Notes: a model not told the origin generated them from the letters alone. DNA of 64,000 bases from Bacillus fonticola (GCF_012955605.1 NZ_CP052135.1:1333501-1397500); one strand, 5' to 3'. Positions 53,753 to 63,396 are shown, counted from the stretch's first letter. Made by a program: numbers and translations.

Positions 53753-54460
53753 ATGTCTTCTGAAAAATACCGCACTTCACAGTTTTTACAGGCCACCGTT
53801 GAAAATCCAGAAAAAAATTCGTTTTTTGAACTTGAAACACAAAGAATGCTGGAGATCAATTTGCAAGATTACGTGTGGGCAAAGATGGGATCTATGGTAG
53901 CTTACGCAGGCTCTATTAAGTTTACTCGTGAAGGTATACTGGAACATGGGGTAGGAAAGTTTTTGAAAAAGACGTTCTCTGGTGAAGGAGCTGCCTTAAT
54001 GAAGGCTTCTGGTCACGGGAAGCTTTATGTGGCTGACTCTGGAAAGAAAATTACGATTTTAGACTTAGAACAAGATGAAGCTGTCGTCGTTAATGGAAAC
54101 GATCTACTTGCCTTTGCCCCGACCGTTTCTTGGGATATTAAAATGATGAGAAAAGTAGCGGGGATGATGGCAGGCGGCTTATTTTCAATCCGTTTAGAAG
54201 GTCCTGGCATGATGGCATTTACCTCTTTCGATGACCCACTTACATTGCGGGTTACGCCCGGTAAACCCATTTTCACTGATCCCAATGCCACAGTCCTTTG
54301 GTCAGGTGAATTGCAACCAGAGTTTGTGACAGACATCCAACTAAAAACGTTCTTTGGCAGAGGAAGTGGTGACTCTGTCCAAATGAAATTTGAAGGCAAT
54401 GGATTTGTCGTCGTCCAGCCTTATGAAGAAGTGTATATGAGCGAACAATCAAGGTCATAA
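53753..54460 (+). CDS. AIM24-family protein
   Basis: 235 residues of the AIM24/TerB-linked beta-barrel family (HGKLYVADSGKKITILDLEQ, NGNDLLAFAPTVSWDIKMM, SIRLEGPGMMAFTSF). Such proteins occur in bacteria and mitochondria; their biochemical role is unclear. The start at ATG 53753 follows AAGGGGGAG; the frame extends to 53708 without a ribosome site. fhs follows after 17 bases, so cotranscription is likely. Confidence 0.85.
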   Translation: MSSEKYRTSQFLQATVENPEKNSFFELETQRMLEINLQDYVWAKMGSMVAYAGSIKFTREGILEHGVGKFLKKTFSGEGAALMKASGHGKLYVADSGKKITILDLEQDEAVVVNGNDLLAFAPTVSWDIKMMRKVAGMMAGGLFSIRLEGPGMMAFTSFDDPLTLRVTPGKPIFTDPNATVLWSGELQPEFVTDIQLKTFFGRGSGDSVQMKFEGNGFVVVQPYEEVYMSEQSRS

Positions 54461-54477
54461 CAGAGGAGGTAAAAGGA

Positions 54478-56151
54478 ATGTCTATGAATCCAGACTTACA
54501 AATAGCACAACAGCACTCGCTGAAACCAATCGAGGAAATTGCTGCTTCACGTGGACTTACAGAAGAGCAGCTTGAGCGTTACGGACGTTATAAAGCGAAA
54601 CTAACAAAATCAGCTATGGATAGCCTTCGTTCAAAAGAGAAGGGGAAGCTTGTTCTAGTAACAGCAATGAATCCAACACCGGCTGGGGAAGGGAAATCTA
54701 CTGTCACTGTTGGTTTAGGTGATGCATTGAATGTCATTGGAAAACAAGCATCAATCGCCCTTAGAGAACCGTCGCTCGGACCTGTTATGGGTCTAAAGGG
54801 TGGTGCTGCTGGTGGTGGCTACGCCCAGGTCGTACCGATGGAAGATATTAATTTGCACTTTACAGGCGACTTGCACGCTATTACTACCGCACATAATACG
54901 GCCGCAGCCATTTTGGACAATCATTTACATCAAGGAAATACGCTTGGTATAGATCCACGACGTATTGTGTGGAAACGTGTTCTTGACTGTAACGACAGGT
55001 CCCTCCGTCAAATTACGATTGGACTTGGAGGACCGCTTCACGGTATACCTCGCCAAGACGGCTTTGATATCACTGTAGCTTCGGAAGTAATGGCAGTTTT
55101 TTGCTTAGCAGACGACTTTCAAGACTTAGCCAAACGTATAAAAAGAATCATCGTAGCTTATACGTATCAGGGAAATCCTGTAACCGTTCAAGATATTGGA
55201 GCAGACGGCGCTATGCTTGTACTATTACGAGACGCATTTCAACCAAACCTTGTTCAAACATTAGAAGGAACACCTGCATTCATTCATGGAGGTCCATTCG
55301 CCAACATTGCGCATGGGTGCAATAGTGTACAAGCGACAAAAGCATCTTTAGCGCTCTCCAAGTATACCGTTACAGAAGCGGGATTTGGAGCAGATCTTGG
55401 TGCTGAAAAATTTCTACATATTAAATGTCAACAGGCTAATCTTAAGCCGTCCGCTGTCGTGCTCGTCGTGACAACTCGCGCTTTGAAGTTTCAAGGTGGT
55501 GTCCCACTTAGCTCTGTGAAGGAACAAAATATTGCAGCGATCCAAAACGGTTTTGAGAATGTGAAGAAGCACTTAGAAACGATGCAGTCGTTCGGACTCT
55601 CCGCTGTCGTCGCTATTAATCAATTTGAAGGCGATCATAAAAATGAGTTATCTGAAATAAAAAGGCTGTGCTCCGACATGAACGTGGACGCTGTACCAAC
55701 TACTGTATGGGCTGATGGCGGAAAAGGCGGAACAGAACTTGCAAAAAAAGTAGTAGAGGCTTGTGAACGTACAAATCAATTCCAACGTTTGTATCACTTG
55801 GAAGATGACGTGCTCACGAAGATTGAAAAAATTGCAAAAACAGTATACGGTGCTGCTACTGTAGAGCTTTCTTCAAAAGCAAAAAAAGATCTGAAGCAAC
55901 TACAGGCTCTTGGTTGCGAACACTTGCCTATTTGCATGGCGAAAACGCAAAATTCTCTGTCTGACGATCCGAAAGCACTAGGCAGGCCTACAGGGTTTAC
56001 TCTCCATATTCGGGAGTTGAAGCCATCTATAGGGGCTGGTTTTATCGTAGCTTACGCGGGAAATATTTTGACGATGCCTGGTTTACCAAAAGAGCCTGCA
56101 GCCTACGGGATGAGTGTGTCGTCAGATGGAAAAATTGAGGGGTTATTTTAA
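54478..56151 (+). CDS. fhs: Formate-tetrahydrofolate ligase
   Basis: ATP-dependent formation of 10-formyl-THF from formate and THF, feeding purine synthesis and formyl-Met-tRNA. 557 residues. ATP loop PTPAGEGKSTVTVGL (about 64-78), REPSLGPVMGLKGGAAGGGYAQ-type block (given in part), and FVTTRALKFQGG-like TRALKFQGGV. AGAGGAGG precedes the ATG; a second ATG two codons on is also possible. Not present in all Bacillus. Confidence 0.97.
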   Translation: MSMNPDLQIAQQHSLKPIEEIAASRGLTEEQLERYGRYKAKLTKSAMDSLRSKEKGKLVLVTAMNPTPAGEGKSTVTVGLGDALNVIGKQASIALREPSLGPVMGLKGGAAGGGYAQVVPMEDINLHFTGDLHAITTAHNTAAAILDNHLHQGNTLGIDPRRIVWKRVLDCNDRSLRQITIGLGGPLHGIPRQDGFDITVASEVMAVFCLADDFQDLAKRIKRIIVAYTYQGNPVTVQDIGADGAMLVLLRDAFQPNLVQTLEGTPAFIHGGPFANIAHGCNSVQATKASLALSKYTVTEAGFGADLGAEKFLHIKCQQANLKPSAVVLVVTTRALKFQGGVPLSSVKEQNIAAIQNGFENVKKHLETMQSFGLSAVVAINQFEGDHKNELSEIKRLCSDMNVDAVPTTVWADGGKGGTELAKKVVEACERTNQFQRLYHLEDDVLTKIEKIAKTVYGAATVELSSKAKKDLKQLQALGCEHLPICMAKTQNSLSDDPKALGRPTGFTLHIRELKPSIGAGFIVAYAGNILTMPGLPKEPAAYGMSVSSDGKIEGLF

Positions 56152-56173
56152 ATGGATTCAACTGCGTTCTCCA

Positions 56174-56932
56174 ATGTCAAAGTGGTCGTGGAAGGAGTTT
56201 TTTAACGAGGTGAACCAAAATTTGAATGACTACCATGCATTAGAAAACGAAGTGCGTGTGTTCCATGAAAAAGATGCCTCTGGTCATGATTGGGCTCATA
56301 TAGCGCGCGTTATAGCCCTCTCGGAAAAAATACGTTCTAGTGAGGAGCAGGGAGATCTGCATACGGTTTACTTAATCGCTCTCCTGCATGATGTACTGGA
56401 TGAAAAACTGTACACAGGCGGTAAGGAAGAGGCGGAGCAAGCATTCCTGAGCCTTTTATATAAACACAAATTTTCTAATGAAGAATGTGTGCAGCTCCAG
56501 AAACAGATCGACAGTATTTCGTTTAAAGGTGGGCATGGCATCCCACCAACAACCATTGAGGCAAAAATTGTACAAGACGCTGATCGATTAGACGCGATCG
56601 GAGCAATTGGTGTTGCACGTACGTTTGCCTATGGAGGTGCGAAAGGACACCCGATGTTTGCACCCCAACTCCCGATTCGGGACAACATGACCGAAGCGGC
56701 ATACCGAACTGGCAAAACTTCTACTCTTCATCACTTCTTTGAGAAGTTGTTTCTTCTGAAGGATCGGATGCACACGGAAACTGCAAAAGAGCTAGCCCAA
56801 TCCCGTCATGATATGATGAAGCAGTTCGTTGAGGCTTTTATACAGGAATGGACTGTAGACGGTTCGATCTTCAATAAGGAGCAAAAAACGATTGAGAAAA
56901 TGCGTCAATTCATAGGGAGTAAGTACGTTTAA
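56174..56932 (+). CDS. ypgQ: HD-domain phosphohydrolase (YpgQ type)
   Basis: 252 residues from ATG 56174. HD metal site: His in GHDWAHIARV, HD pair in ALLHDVLDEK, and Asp in IVQDADRLDAIGAIGVARTF. B. subtilis YpgQ hydrolyses (d)NTPs to the monophosphate and pyrophosphate, a plausible role here. The ribosome site is not clear and the frame is open back into the fhs end (56114), so the start is uncertain. ypgR follows, as in B. subtilis. Confidence 0.88.
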   Translation: MSKWSWKEFFNEVNQNLNDYHALENEVRVFHEKDASGHDWAHIARVIALSEKIRSSEEQGDLHTVYLIALLHDVLDEKLYTGGKEEAEQAFLSLLYKHKFSNEECVQLQKQIDSISFKGGHGIPPTTIEAKIVQDADRLDAIGAIGVARTFAYGGAKGHPMFAPQLPIRDNMTEAAYRTGKTSTLHHFFEKLFLLKDRMHTETAKELAQSRHDMMKQFVEAFIQEWTVDGSIFNKEQKTIEKMRQFIGSKYV

Positions 56933-56995
56933 AGGCAGTTCGATCAATAATATGTTACAATGCGGACAGAACTGGAAGGGAGTGAGCGGACGAGG

Positions 56996-58138
56996 ATGAA
57001 AATACAATCCATTGAACCGACCCCAAGCCCAAATACAATGAAGATCTTGTTGGACGAAGCTTTATCGGCAGGAAAAAATTATAATTATAAAGCAAAGGAT
57101 GTCGAGGAAGCACCAAGTTTCATTCAAGGAATCCTTGCCATTGATGGCGTTACAGGCGTTTATCATGTGGCAGATTTTCTTGCTGTCGAACGCCATCCGA
57201 AGCACGATTGGAAGGAGATTCTTCCTAAAGTGCGAGAAGCTCTTGGTGAAAATGTAGCAGAAACAGAATCAAGCCAGCAAGTTGACGAACACTTTGGCGA
57301 AATTCAAGTATCTGTATTGACGTTTAAGGACATCCCGATTCAAGTGAAATTACAGTCGGCTGATGAGGAAAAGCGATTTGCTCTTTCGGATCGCTTTCAG
57401 CAGTCGATGATGGCGGCGCAACTTGACGGGGACAATGTTGTCTTTCTTAGAAAATGGGTAGAAAAAGGCTTACGTTTCGGAGATGACCTAGAAAACATTG
57501 GGCGGGATTGCGTGGAAGAAGTGGAAGCGTCTTATCCGTCTGAGCGATTGGAACGACTCGTTCGATTTGCGAAGAACCCTGATGCAAAAGAGGCGCTCAG
57601 ACCAAAGCGTTTGAAACTGACGCCACAAGATTTAGATAGTGAGGATTGGAAGAAGCGTTACGAGAAATTAGAGCAAATGGACGATCCTACTTTGGACGAT
57701 TTACCGGTACTAGAGAAAGCTTTAGAAGACGAAAAAGCATCCATTCGCCGTCTTGCTGTCGTTTATTTAGGAATGATTGAAGATCGAAGCGTTCTCCCTT
57801 ATCTATATAAAGGTCTGCAAGACAAGACCGTTACAGTCAGAAGAACTGCTGGTGACTGTTTAAGTGACTTAGGATTTCCTGAAGCGATGGATGAGATGGC
57901 AAAAGCTTTACAAGACAAAAACAAGCTCGTTCGCTGGCGTGCTGCTATGTTCTTGTATGAAGTGGGAGATGAATCGGTTCTTCCTGCTCTCGAAACTGCT
58001 AAGGACGATCCAGAATTTGAGGTTAGCTTACAAGTCCAAATAGCGATAGAACGTATAGCTGGGGGACAGGAAGCAAAAGGATCCGTTTGGAAGCAAATGA
58101 CTGAAGCGAGAAAGCAAGTAACAGAACACAAGGAGTGA
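56996..58138 (+). CDS. ypgR: Conserved virulence factor C family protein (YpgR)
   Basis: 380 residues. The N-terminal domain (about 1-85, SIEPTPSPNTMKILLDEAL and GVTGVYHVADFLAVERHP) is a NifU-N-like fold; residues about 205-365 are HEAT repeats (LGMIEDRSVLPYLYKGLQD, LGFPEAMDEMAKALQDKN). Homologues include S. aureus CvfC, which affects virulence; the mechanism is unknown. Start ATG 56996 chosen, with the frame open to 56960. brxA follows after 7 bases. Confidence 0.9.
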   Translation: MKIQSIEPTPSPNTMKILLDEALSAGKNYNYKAKDVEEAPSFIQGILAIDGVTGVYHVADFLAVERHPKHDWKEILPKVREALGENVAETESSQQVDEHFGEIQVSVLTFKDIPIQVKLQSADEEKRFALSDRFQQSMMAAQLDGDNVVFLRKWVEKGLRFGDDLENIGRDCVEEVEASYPSERLERLVRFAKNPDAKEALRPKRLKLTPQDLDSEDWKKRYEKLEQMDDPTLDDLPVLEKALEDEKASIRRLAVVYLGMIEDRSVLPYLYKGLQDKTVTVRRTAGDCLSDLGFPEAMDEMAKALQDKNKLVRWRAAMFLYEVGDESVLPALETAKDDPEFEVSLQVQIAIERIAGGQEAKGSVWKQMTEARKQVTEHKE

Positions 58139-58145
58139 AGAAAAC

Positions 58146-58583
58146 ATGTCGATGGCATATGAAGATTATATGAGACAACTAGTTCAACCGATGCGCCAAG
58201 AGTTGACGCAAAATGACTTTGAAGAGCTCACAACAGAAGAAGCTGTCGAGCAGTACTTTGAGGAAGTGTCTGGGACGACTTTTGTCGTGATCAACTCTGT
58301 ATGTGGTTGTGCAGCCGGACTCGCAAGACCTGCAGCTGTTCATGCGGTGCGTCATGCAAAGCATACACCTGATCACCTTGTGACGGTGTTTGCGGGTCAG
58401 GACCGTGAAGCAACAGGGAAAATGCGTGAACTTCTTGGAGATTATGAGCCATCCTCACCGTCTATGGCGCTTTTGAAAGGGAATGAGGTAGTACACTTTG
58501 TTCCGCGTGAAGAGATTGAAGGACAAGAAGTAGAAGCGATCTTTGAACGTCTTGTTCGAACATTTGATGAGCATTGTGAGTAA
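58146..58583 (+). CDS. brxA: Bacilliredoxin BrxA (YphP)
   Basis: Thiol-disulfide protein that removes bacillithiol from S-bacillithiolated proteins. 145 residues. The CGC active site is Cys53-Gly-Cys55 in VINSVCGCAAGLARPA; other conserved parts are VFAGQDREATGKMRE and PSSPSMALLKGNEVVHF. The N-terminus MSMAYEDYMRQLVQPMR matches B. subtilis BrxA closely. The ypgR-brxA link suggests cotranscription. Confidence 0.96.
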   Translation: MSMAYEDYMRQLVQPMRQELTQNDFEELTTEEAVEQYFEEVSGTTFVVINSVCGCAAGLARPAAVHAVRHAKHTPDHLVTVFAGQDREATGKMRELLGDYEPSSPSMALLKGNEVVHFVPREEIEGQEVEAIFERLVRTFDEHCE

Positions 58584-58600
58584 TGTAAGGAACGAATCGA

Positions 58601-58629
58601 AGGGTTGACTTCAAGAAGGGTCAACCCTA
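58601..58629 (+). terminator. Hairpin terminator after brxA
   Basis: AGGGTTGAC pairs with GTCAACCCT around a 9-base region; only a short T-containing tail follows. Confidence 0.65.
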
Positions 58630-58682
58630 TTTCAACGGAAAGAAAAAAGAACGGAAGCGAATGCCCTCGTTCTTCCAAGATG

Positions 58683-58763
58683 TTAGTCCGTAATTTCCAA
58701 ATAAACGAAAGCTGCAAGCATCACAAGTGAACTGATGAAAAAGGCCCAATCGACGGCTTCCAT
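58683..58763 (-). CDS. Small membrane peptide (26 residues)
   Basis: Reads MEAVDWAFFISSLVMLAAFV then YLEITD. One transmembrane helix with acidic ends. GGAGG lies 9 bases before the ATG on the minus strand. Too short for standard callers; function unknown. Confidence 0.5.
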   Translation of the reverse strand: MEAVDWAFFISSLVMLAAFVYLEITD

Positions 58764-58960
58764 TTTCACATCCTCCTTCATGAAAAATAAGTCCTATAAG
58801 TATTTCTACTTTACCATAGTTGGATAATGAAGAACAATTTTTCAAGAAAAAGCTCATGAAGATGTGAAATGTTCTTGAAAAATGAAACCATTTTGCTACA
58901 TGTCCGTAAACATCAAGTATACTAGTGAAATAGCCTATTTGTTTTGAAGGAGGGAGACCA

Positions 58961-59548
58961 TTGAAAAAGGAGTGGTTAAAGAAGTCGATTGTTGCACTCG
59001 TGACTGTACTGACGTTTGGAACAGTGACTCCTTCGTTTGCTGATGAGTACGACGTTTCACAAGAGTTAAAACAGAAAAAAAGAGCAGAACAGACTGAAGT
59101 GTCTATGCCGGATGTGTTCTCCCAGCAAGAACTGGAGACGGAGGCAGATCCATACGAGCCGTTACTTTCTATTGCACAAATACGAGCCGAAGCAAAGTTT
59201 GGCCCTCGTATTCAGCAAAAAATCGACGAAGAATTTCAAACACTCATACTACCTTTCATAGAAGAAGTCATACGAAAGGAAACTAGTGAAATGGATGCTT
59301 CCATTCTGGCTATTTCTACGAAGCAAGGAGGAAAACGTTCCGAAAAGCTGTTTCACGTTTACGATGAAAAGACTGGAGAGGACGTCCTGCGTTTTCACGT
59401 GCGCCGTGATCATCCACCAAAGGAAGGATACTGGTTTAACTTTCATTACCATAAAGCAGATGATGGGTTCATTGATCATTATGATCTGGGGTCTATTTTT
59501 TGGGATCAAAACACCCCCCCAGAATGGAATGAAAATCGGTTACAATAG
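58961..59548 (+). CDS. ypjP: YpjP-like secreted protein
   Basis: 195 residues from a TTG start 7 bases after AAGGAGGG. Signal peptide about 1-27 (KKSIVALVTVLTFGTVTPSFA). The mature part contains FHVRRDHPPKEGYWFNFHYH and DDGFIDHYDLGSIFWDQNTP, which match B. subtilis YpjP strongly. His/Asp-rich; function unknown. It is followed by the ter genes but transcription of those seems separate. Confidence 0.92.
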   Translation: MKKEWLKKSIVALVTVLTFGTVTPSFADEYDVSQELKQKKRAEQTEVSMPDVFSQQELETEADPYEPLLSIAQIRAEAKFGPRIQQKIDEEFQTLILPFIEEVIRKETSEMDASILAISTKQGGKRSEKLFHVYDEKTGEDVLRFHVRRDHPPKEGYWFNFHYHKADDGFIDHYDLGSIFWDQNTPPEWNENRLQ

Positions 59549-59640
59549 AGTGAAAAGAAGTCGCTTGTCCAAACGGATAGCCACCCGACAAAATGTGTAT
59601 AATTCTAAAAAAATAAATTGAAAAAGGATGTGGAATTAAA

Positions 59641-60222
59641 GTGGCAATTTCATTAGCGAAAGGTCAAAAAGTAGATTTAACAAAAGGGAACCCAGGACTT
59701 ACTAAAGTAGTCGTCGGTCTCGGCTGGGATACGAACAAGTACGATGGGGGAGTTGATTTCGACTTAGACTCATCCGTATTTTTGCTCGGAGAAAACGGAA
59801 AAGTAAGTTCAGATCAGGACTTCATCTTTTATAACAACTTAAAAGGTGGAAACGGTACTATCGTGCATACAGGGGACAACCGCACAGGAGAAGGTGACGG
59901 TGATGATGAACAGGTTGAAGTGTCGTTATCCACTGTACCAGGAGAGATTCAGAAGATTGCTTTTTGTATCACGATCCACGATGCAGCTGCTCGTGGACAG
60001 AACTTTGGGCAAGTTTCTAATGCGTTTGTGCGGATCGTAAATAAAGAGTCTCGGGAAGAGTTAATCCGATATGACCTGGCTGAAGACTTCTCTATTGAAA
60101 CAGCCGTTGTCGTAGGCGAATTGTACCGTCATAACGGTGAATGGAAATTTAGTGCTGTTGGGAGTGGCTACCAAGGTGGACTCGCCGCATTAGCGATTGA
60201 CTTTGGTTTAGATATCCAATAG
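59641..60222 (+). CDS. terD: TerD-family protein
   Basis: 193-residue calcium-binding stress protein, related to TerD/YceD. Motifs: [30 protein letters not shown], and the acidic metal-binding loop [20 protein letters not shown] start behind AAAGGATGTGG. B. subtilis has three such genes (yceC-E); here only one. Co-directional with a TerC-family gene 32 bases on. Linked in the literature to tellurite, phage and envelope stress; mechanism unsettled. Confidence 0.95.
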   Translation: MAISLAKGQKVDLTKGNPGLTKVVVGLGWDTNKYDGGVDFDLDSSVFLLGENGKVSSDQDFIFYNNLKGGNGTIVHTGDNRTGEGDGDDEQVEVSLSTVPGEIQKIAFCITIHDAAARGQNFGQVSNAFVRIVNKESREELIRYDLAEDFSIETAVVVGELYRHNGEWKFSAVGSGYQGGLAALAIDFGLDIQ

Positions 60223-60254
60223 AGATTAGCAACTTAGGAGGAGACGAAACATTC

Positions 60255-61034
60255 ATGGAGATTATACAAAGTATTTTAAATACGTATGCCCAGTTCTTTA
60301 ATTGGGAAATGTGGGTGGAGGCGCTTTCGAGTCCGACTGCGTGGGGACTCATCGGGACACTTGTGATTTTAGAAGGTCTTCTCTCAGCAGATAATGCACT
60401 CGTTTTAGCAGTGATGGTAAAACATTTACCTGAGAAACAACGTCGTAGAGCCTTGTTTTATGGGTTGCTAGGCGCTTACTTCTTCCGCTTCTTAGCCATC
60501 GGGATGGCGGTCTATTTAATTGAGTTTTGGTGGGTGAAAGTTTTAGGTGGTGCCTACTTAGCTTGGATCGCGATCAAGTACTTCATTGATAAGCGTAAAG
60601 AAAAGGCAAACGCTGAAAATGGAGAAGAGGAAATAGAAGGGTTGAACCAAAAAGGGCTCCTCATCCGCATGTTCGGCACGTTTTGGGGAACAGTTGTTGC
60701 TGTCGAACTAATGGACATTGCGTTCTCAGTAGACTCTATTTTAGCCGCTGTTGCCATTAGTAACGAAATTTGGGTGCTTCTTGTTGGTGGAATGTTAGGT
60801 ATCCTCATGATGCGTGGAATTGCCGGTGTGTTTTTAAAACTAATCGACAAAGTTCCGGAATTAGAAACTACGTCTTATGTGCTTATCTTCTTAATTGCTA
60901 TAAAAATGTTCATATCGGTGTTTGAGATTGAAGTACCAAAAGAAGCATTCTTTGTGATCGTTGCAGTTTCCTTTATTGTTACATTTATTGTGCACAATGT
61001 GCGTGCTAAAAAGGCAGTTCAAAGCGAAGGATAA
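60255..61034 (+). CDS. yceF: TerC-family membrane protein
   Basis: 259-residue membrane protein with about seven helices. LEGLLSADNALVLAVMV and ELMDIAFSVDSILAAVAIS are the two TerC hallmark segments with conserved acidic residues inside helices. Related proteins (YceF, YkoY) take part in manganese export and metallation of secreted enzymes. It forms a pair with terD and ends at a terminator. No manganese riboswitch is seen in the 32-base gap. Confidence 0.93.
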   Translation: MEIIQSILNTYAQFFNWEMWVEALSSPTAWGLIGTLVILEGLLSADNALVLAVMVKHLPEKQRRRALFYGLLGAYFFRFLAIGMAVYLIEFWWVKVLGGAYLAWIAIKYFIDKRKEKANAENGEEEIEGLNQKGLLIRMFGTFWGTVVAVELMDIAFSVDSILAAVAISNEIWVLLVGGMLGILMMRGIAGVFLKLIDKVPELETTSYVLIFLIAIKMFISVFEIEVPKEAFFVIVAVSFIVTFIVHNVRAKKAVQSEG

Positions 61035-61038
61035 CTGT

Positions 61039-61072
61039 AAAAGGGAACAACCGATATCGGGCGTTCCCTTTT
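61039..61072 (+). terminator. Rho-independent terminator after the TerC-family gene
   Basis: AAAAGGGAAC pairs with GTTCCCTTTT, followed by TCT. It separates terD-terC from the biosynthetic genes downstream, unless read-through occurs. Confidence 0.8.
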
Positions 61073-61103
61073 CTCTTACCATGATGAAATGGAGCTGGCA
61101 CTT

Positions 61104-62216
61104 GTGAAGAGGTTTTCGTTTTTAACTGAAAGTGAACAACAACGATGGCTTTTGGAGACTCCCCGCTCTCCTTCATCCCAAGTCGAGAAGGCTTTTTCCC
61201 TAGGAGCAACTATTTATTTCCCTGCGTTACTCCCAGAGTGGTCATCGAAACTAGCCTCTCTCGAACTAAAAGGGTGCACGAGTGCTGTTGTTTGCCTAGA
61301 AGATGCAATTTCAGATGCTGATCTACCTGCAGCAGAGCAAGCTGTACGAGTTGAAGCGAGAAAACTTGCCCAACTTGAAGAGCAGCGACTGCCTCTATTT
61401 TTACGTGTGCGTTCTTTAGAGCAGCTTCGTAAGTTGGTAGAAGATCCTGTTTTACAACAGGTATTTACCGGGGTTGTGTATCCAAAGTGGTCGCTAGAAG
61501 ATGGGGAGCAAGTGTTGTCTATTCTCTCTAACACCAATTGGGTAACAATGCCAATTTTGGAATCTGTTGCTTTGACACATCCTCTCTGGCGTGATGAACT
61601 TTTACATGACATGAATGTTCAACTTCTTAACGCGAAAGAGCAAGTGCTTGCTGTTAGAGTAGGTGGTACAGATCTAAGTGGTGCTTATAAGATACGTAGA
61701 CCCAATACGCGTACGATATACGATGTAGCTGTTGTACGCGATGTGTTAACAGCTGTATTGCGTGAGTTCCGACAACCAACATCTCCATTTGTTGTCACCG
61801 CCCCTGTGTTTGAACATTTTTTGTCGACGTCTCGTACCTTTGATACATTTTGTGATGAAATTGCGCTCGATCACTTGAATGGATTTGTTGGTAAAACGAT
61901 TATTCATCCTTCCCAAGCGTTACCTGTTCTTGCCTATCAAGCGATTTCTTACGAAGAGTACCAAGATGCTGTTCAAATCGTTGAAGCACCTGGTGAAGGT
62001 GGTGTGATGAAGAGTGCTTCAGGGAATAAAATGAACGAGACGAACCCGCATAGAGGCTGGGCAGAAGAAACATTGTTAAAATCTTATCTTTTTGGAGTGC
62101 TGCAACCCCATGTATCGAATAAACAATTTGCCAATGAGGTCCTTGACTTACAAAGTCGTCGACTCCTTACAAATGAAGTTACACCTAGAGGCGGACGAGC
62201 TACATTACACACCTGA
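61104..62216 (+). CDS. CitE/HpcH-like C-C bond lyase of the ter biosynthetic module
   Basis: 370 residues from GTG 61104 (9 bases after GGAG; an ATG at 61089 is the other option). TIM-barrel lyase fold: VVCLEDAISD (metal-binding Glu/Asp), LFLRVRS, VYPKWS, LAVRVGGTDLSGAY, and GKTIIHPSQ near the end. These lyases accompany TerD/TerC and PRTase genes in a conserved cluster proposed to make a nucleoside-like compound. The substrate is unknown. Overlaps the next gene by about 44 bases. Confidence 0.88.
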   Translation: MKRFSFLTESEQQRWLLETPRSPSSQVEKAFSLGATIYFPALLPEWSSKLASLELKGCTSAVVCLEDAISDADLPAAEQAVRVEARKLAQLEEQRLPLFLRVRSLEQLRKLVEDPVLQQVFTGVVYPKWSLEDGEQVLSILSNTNWVTMPILESVALTHPLWRDELLHDMNVQLLNAKEQVLAVRVGGTDLSGAYKIRRPNTRTIYDVAVVRDVLTAVLREFRQPTSPFVVTAPVFEHFLSTSRTFDTFCDEIALDHLNGFVGKTIIHPSQALPVLAYQAISYEEYQDAVQIVEAPGEGGVMKSASGNKMNETNPHRGWAEETLLKSYLFGVLQPHVSNKQFANEVLDLQSRRLLTNEVTPRGGRATLHT

Positions 62217-63396
62217 CCAACTTTTTCAAATGGCGGCACGAAAAAATCCAAAACGTGCTTATTTGTTTGTGAGTAAAGTGATTGGAAAGCATATCGCAGT
62301 AAATCCAGCTGTTGCTTTTCAGTTTGCTTCGCAGCTAGCGAATAAAGTTGCTGAAGTTCTTCCTTGTTCCAAAAGAAAAACGAGATGGAAGCCACATACC
62401 CCTGTTTCCTTCTTCGGTTACGCAGAAACAGCTACAGGACTTGCGCACGCTGTCTTTCGAGAATTTGAAAATGCGAGTTTTTTGCATTCTACCCGCGTGC
62501 GCTTTCCGAATGTGACACCACTTTTTTCATTTGAAGAAGAGCACTCTCATGCAACGCGCCATGACGTTTACGCAACGCAAACCCATTTCCATTTTGATAG
62601 ACCGCTCGTGTTGGTAGATGATGAAATCTCAACCGGGAACACAATCATGAACACGATACAATCACTACACGACAAAATCCCTCGAAAGCATTATGTTGTA
62701 GCTAGTTTATTGGATTGGCGAACTGCACCCGAACAAGAAGCGTTTATTGCATTAGAAGCGAAATTAGGTTGTCGAATTGATACAGTTACCTTATTGAAGG
62801 GAGAGCGCGAACAAATTGGCCATTTAACCGATACGGATCCACAGTGGGAGAAGTGCTCAACACACTCGGATGTTGTACTAAAGGTATCGTCTCTCTCTTC
62901 CCTACATGCACTGCCGCTAGACGAGACGAACCTCCCGCGTAGAAGGGAAACTGGACGCTTTGGATTGACAAGTGAAGATCAAATTCGAGTGGACCAATGG
63001 TGTCATCAAGTAGGTGAGTGTTTGCGGGAAAAACGGAAGGGAAGTCAAACGCTAGTTCTCGGTACAGGGGAATTTATGTACCTGCCAATGCGTATTGCTC
63101 TTTCTATGGGTGAAGGTGTTGTAATGCAATCGACGACAAGGAGCCCTATATTAGTTCGAGATACGCCAGATTACGCTGTTCGACATGGCTTACAGTTTGA
63201 CTCTATAGAGGGAGAGTCGCTAACTGAATACGTGTATAACGTAGGAGAAGGGATGTACGATGAGCTCTTCCTATTACTCGAGACAATGCCCTACCCAGCA
63301 CATGTGCAAAGTGTCGTTGCAACGTGCAAAGAGCTGGGGATTGAGCATGTACACGTATACACACTCGCAAAGGAAAAAGAGGGGTCACTTACATGA
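62173..63396 (+). CDS. Phosphoribosyltransferase with TRSP domain
   Basis: About 407 residues from ATG 62173. The PRTase loop RPLVLVDDEISTGNT (about 140-155) binds PRPP; the C-terminal TRSP domain (about 290-405) shows LGTGEFMYLPMRIA and the naming motif in QSTTRSPI. Known as a component of ter-associated biosynthetic clusters. No strong ribosome site is seen; it overlaps the lyase gene and may be coupled. The frame is open to 62092. Overlaps the next gene by 4 bases (ATGA). Confidence 0.87.
   Translation: MKLHLEADELHYTPDQLFQMAARKNPKRAYLFVSKVIGKHIAVNPAVAFQFASQLANKVAEVLPCSKRKTRWKPHTPVSFFGYAETATGLAHAVFREFENASFLHSTRVRFPNVTPLFSFEEEHSHATRHDVYATQTHFHFDRPLVLVDDEISTGNTIMNTIQSLHDKIPRKHYVVASLLDWRTAPEQEAFIALEAKLGCRIDTVTLLKGEREQIGHLTDTDPQWEKCSTHSDVVLKVSSLSSLHALPLDETNLPRRRETGRFGLTSEDQIRVDQWCHQVGECLREKRKGSQTLVLGTGEFMYLPMRIALSMGEGVVMQSTTRSPILVRDTPDYAVRHGLQFDSIEGESLTEYVYNVGEGMYDELFLLLETMPYPAHVQSVVATCKELGIEHVHVYTLAKEKEGSLT

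Noticed and set aside
54461-54477. THF riboswitch in front of fhs
   Set aside because: The gap is only 17 bases and holds just the ribosome site.
60223-60254. Manganese (yybP-ykoY) riboswitch in front of the TerC-family gene
   Set aside because: The gap is 32 bases, far too short.
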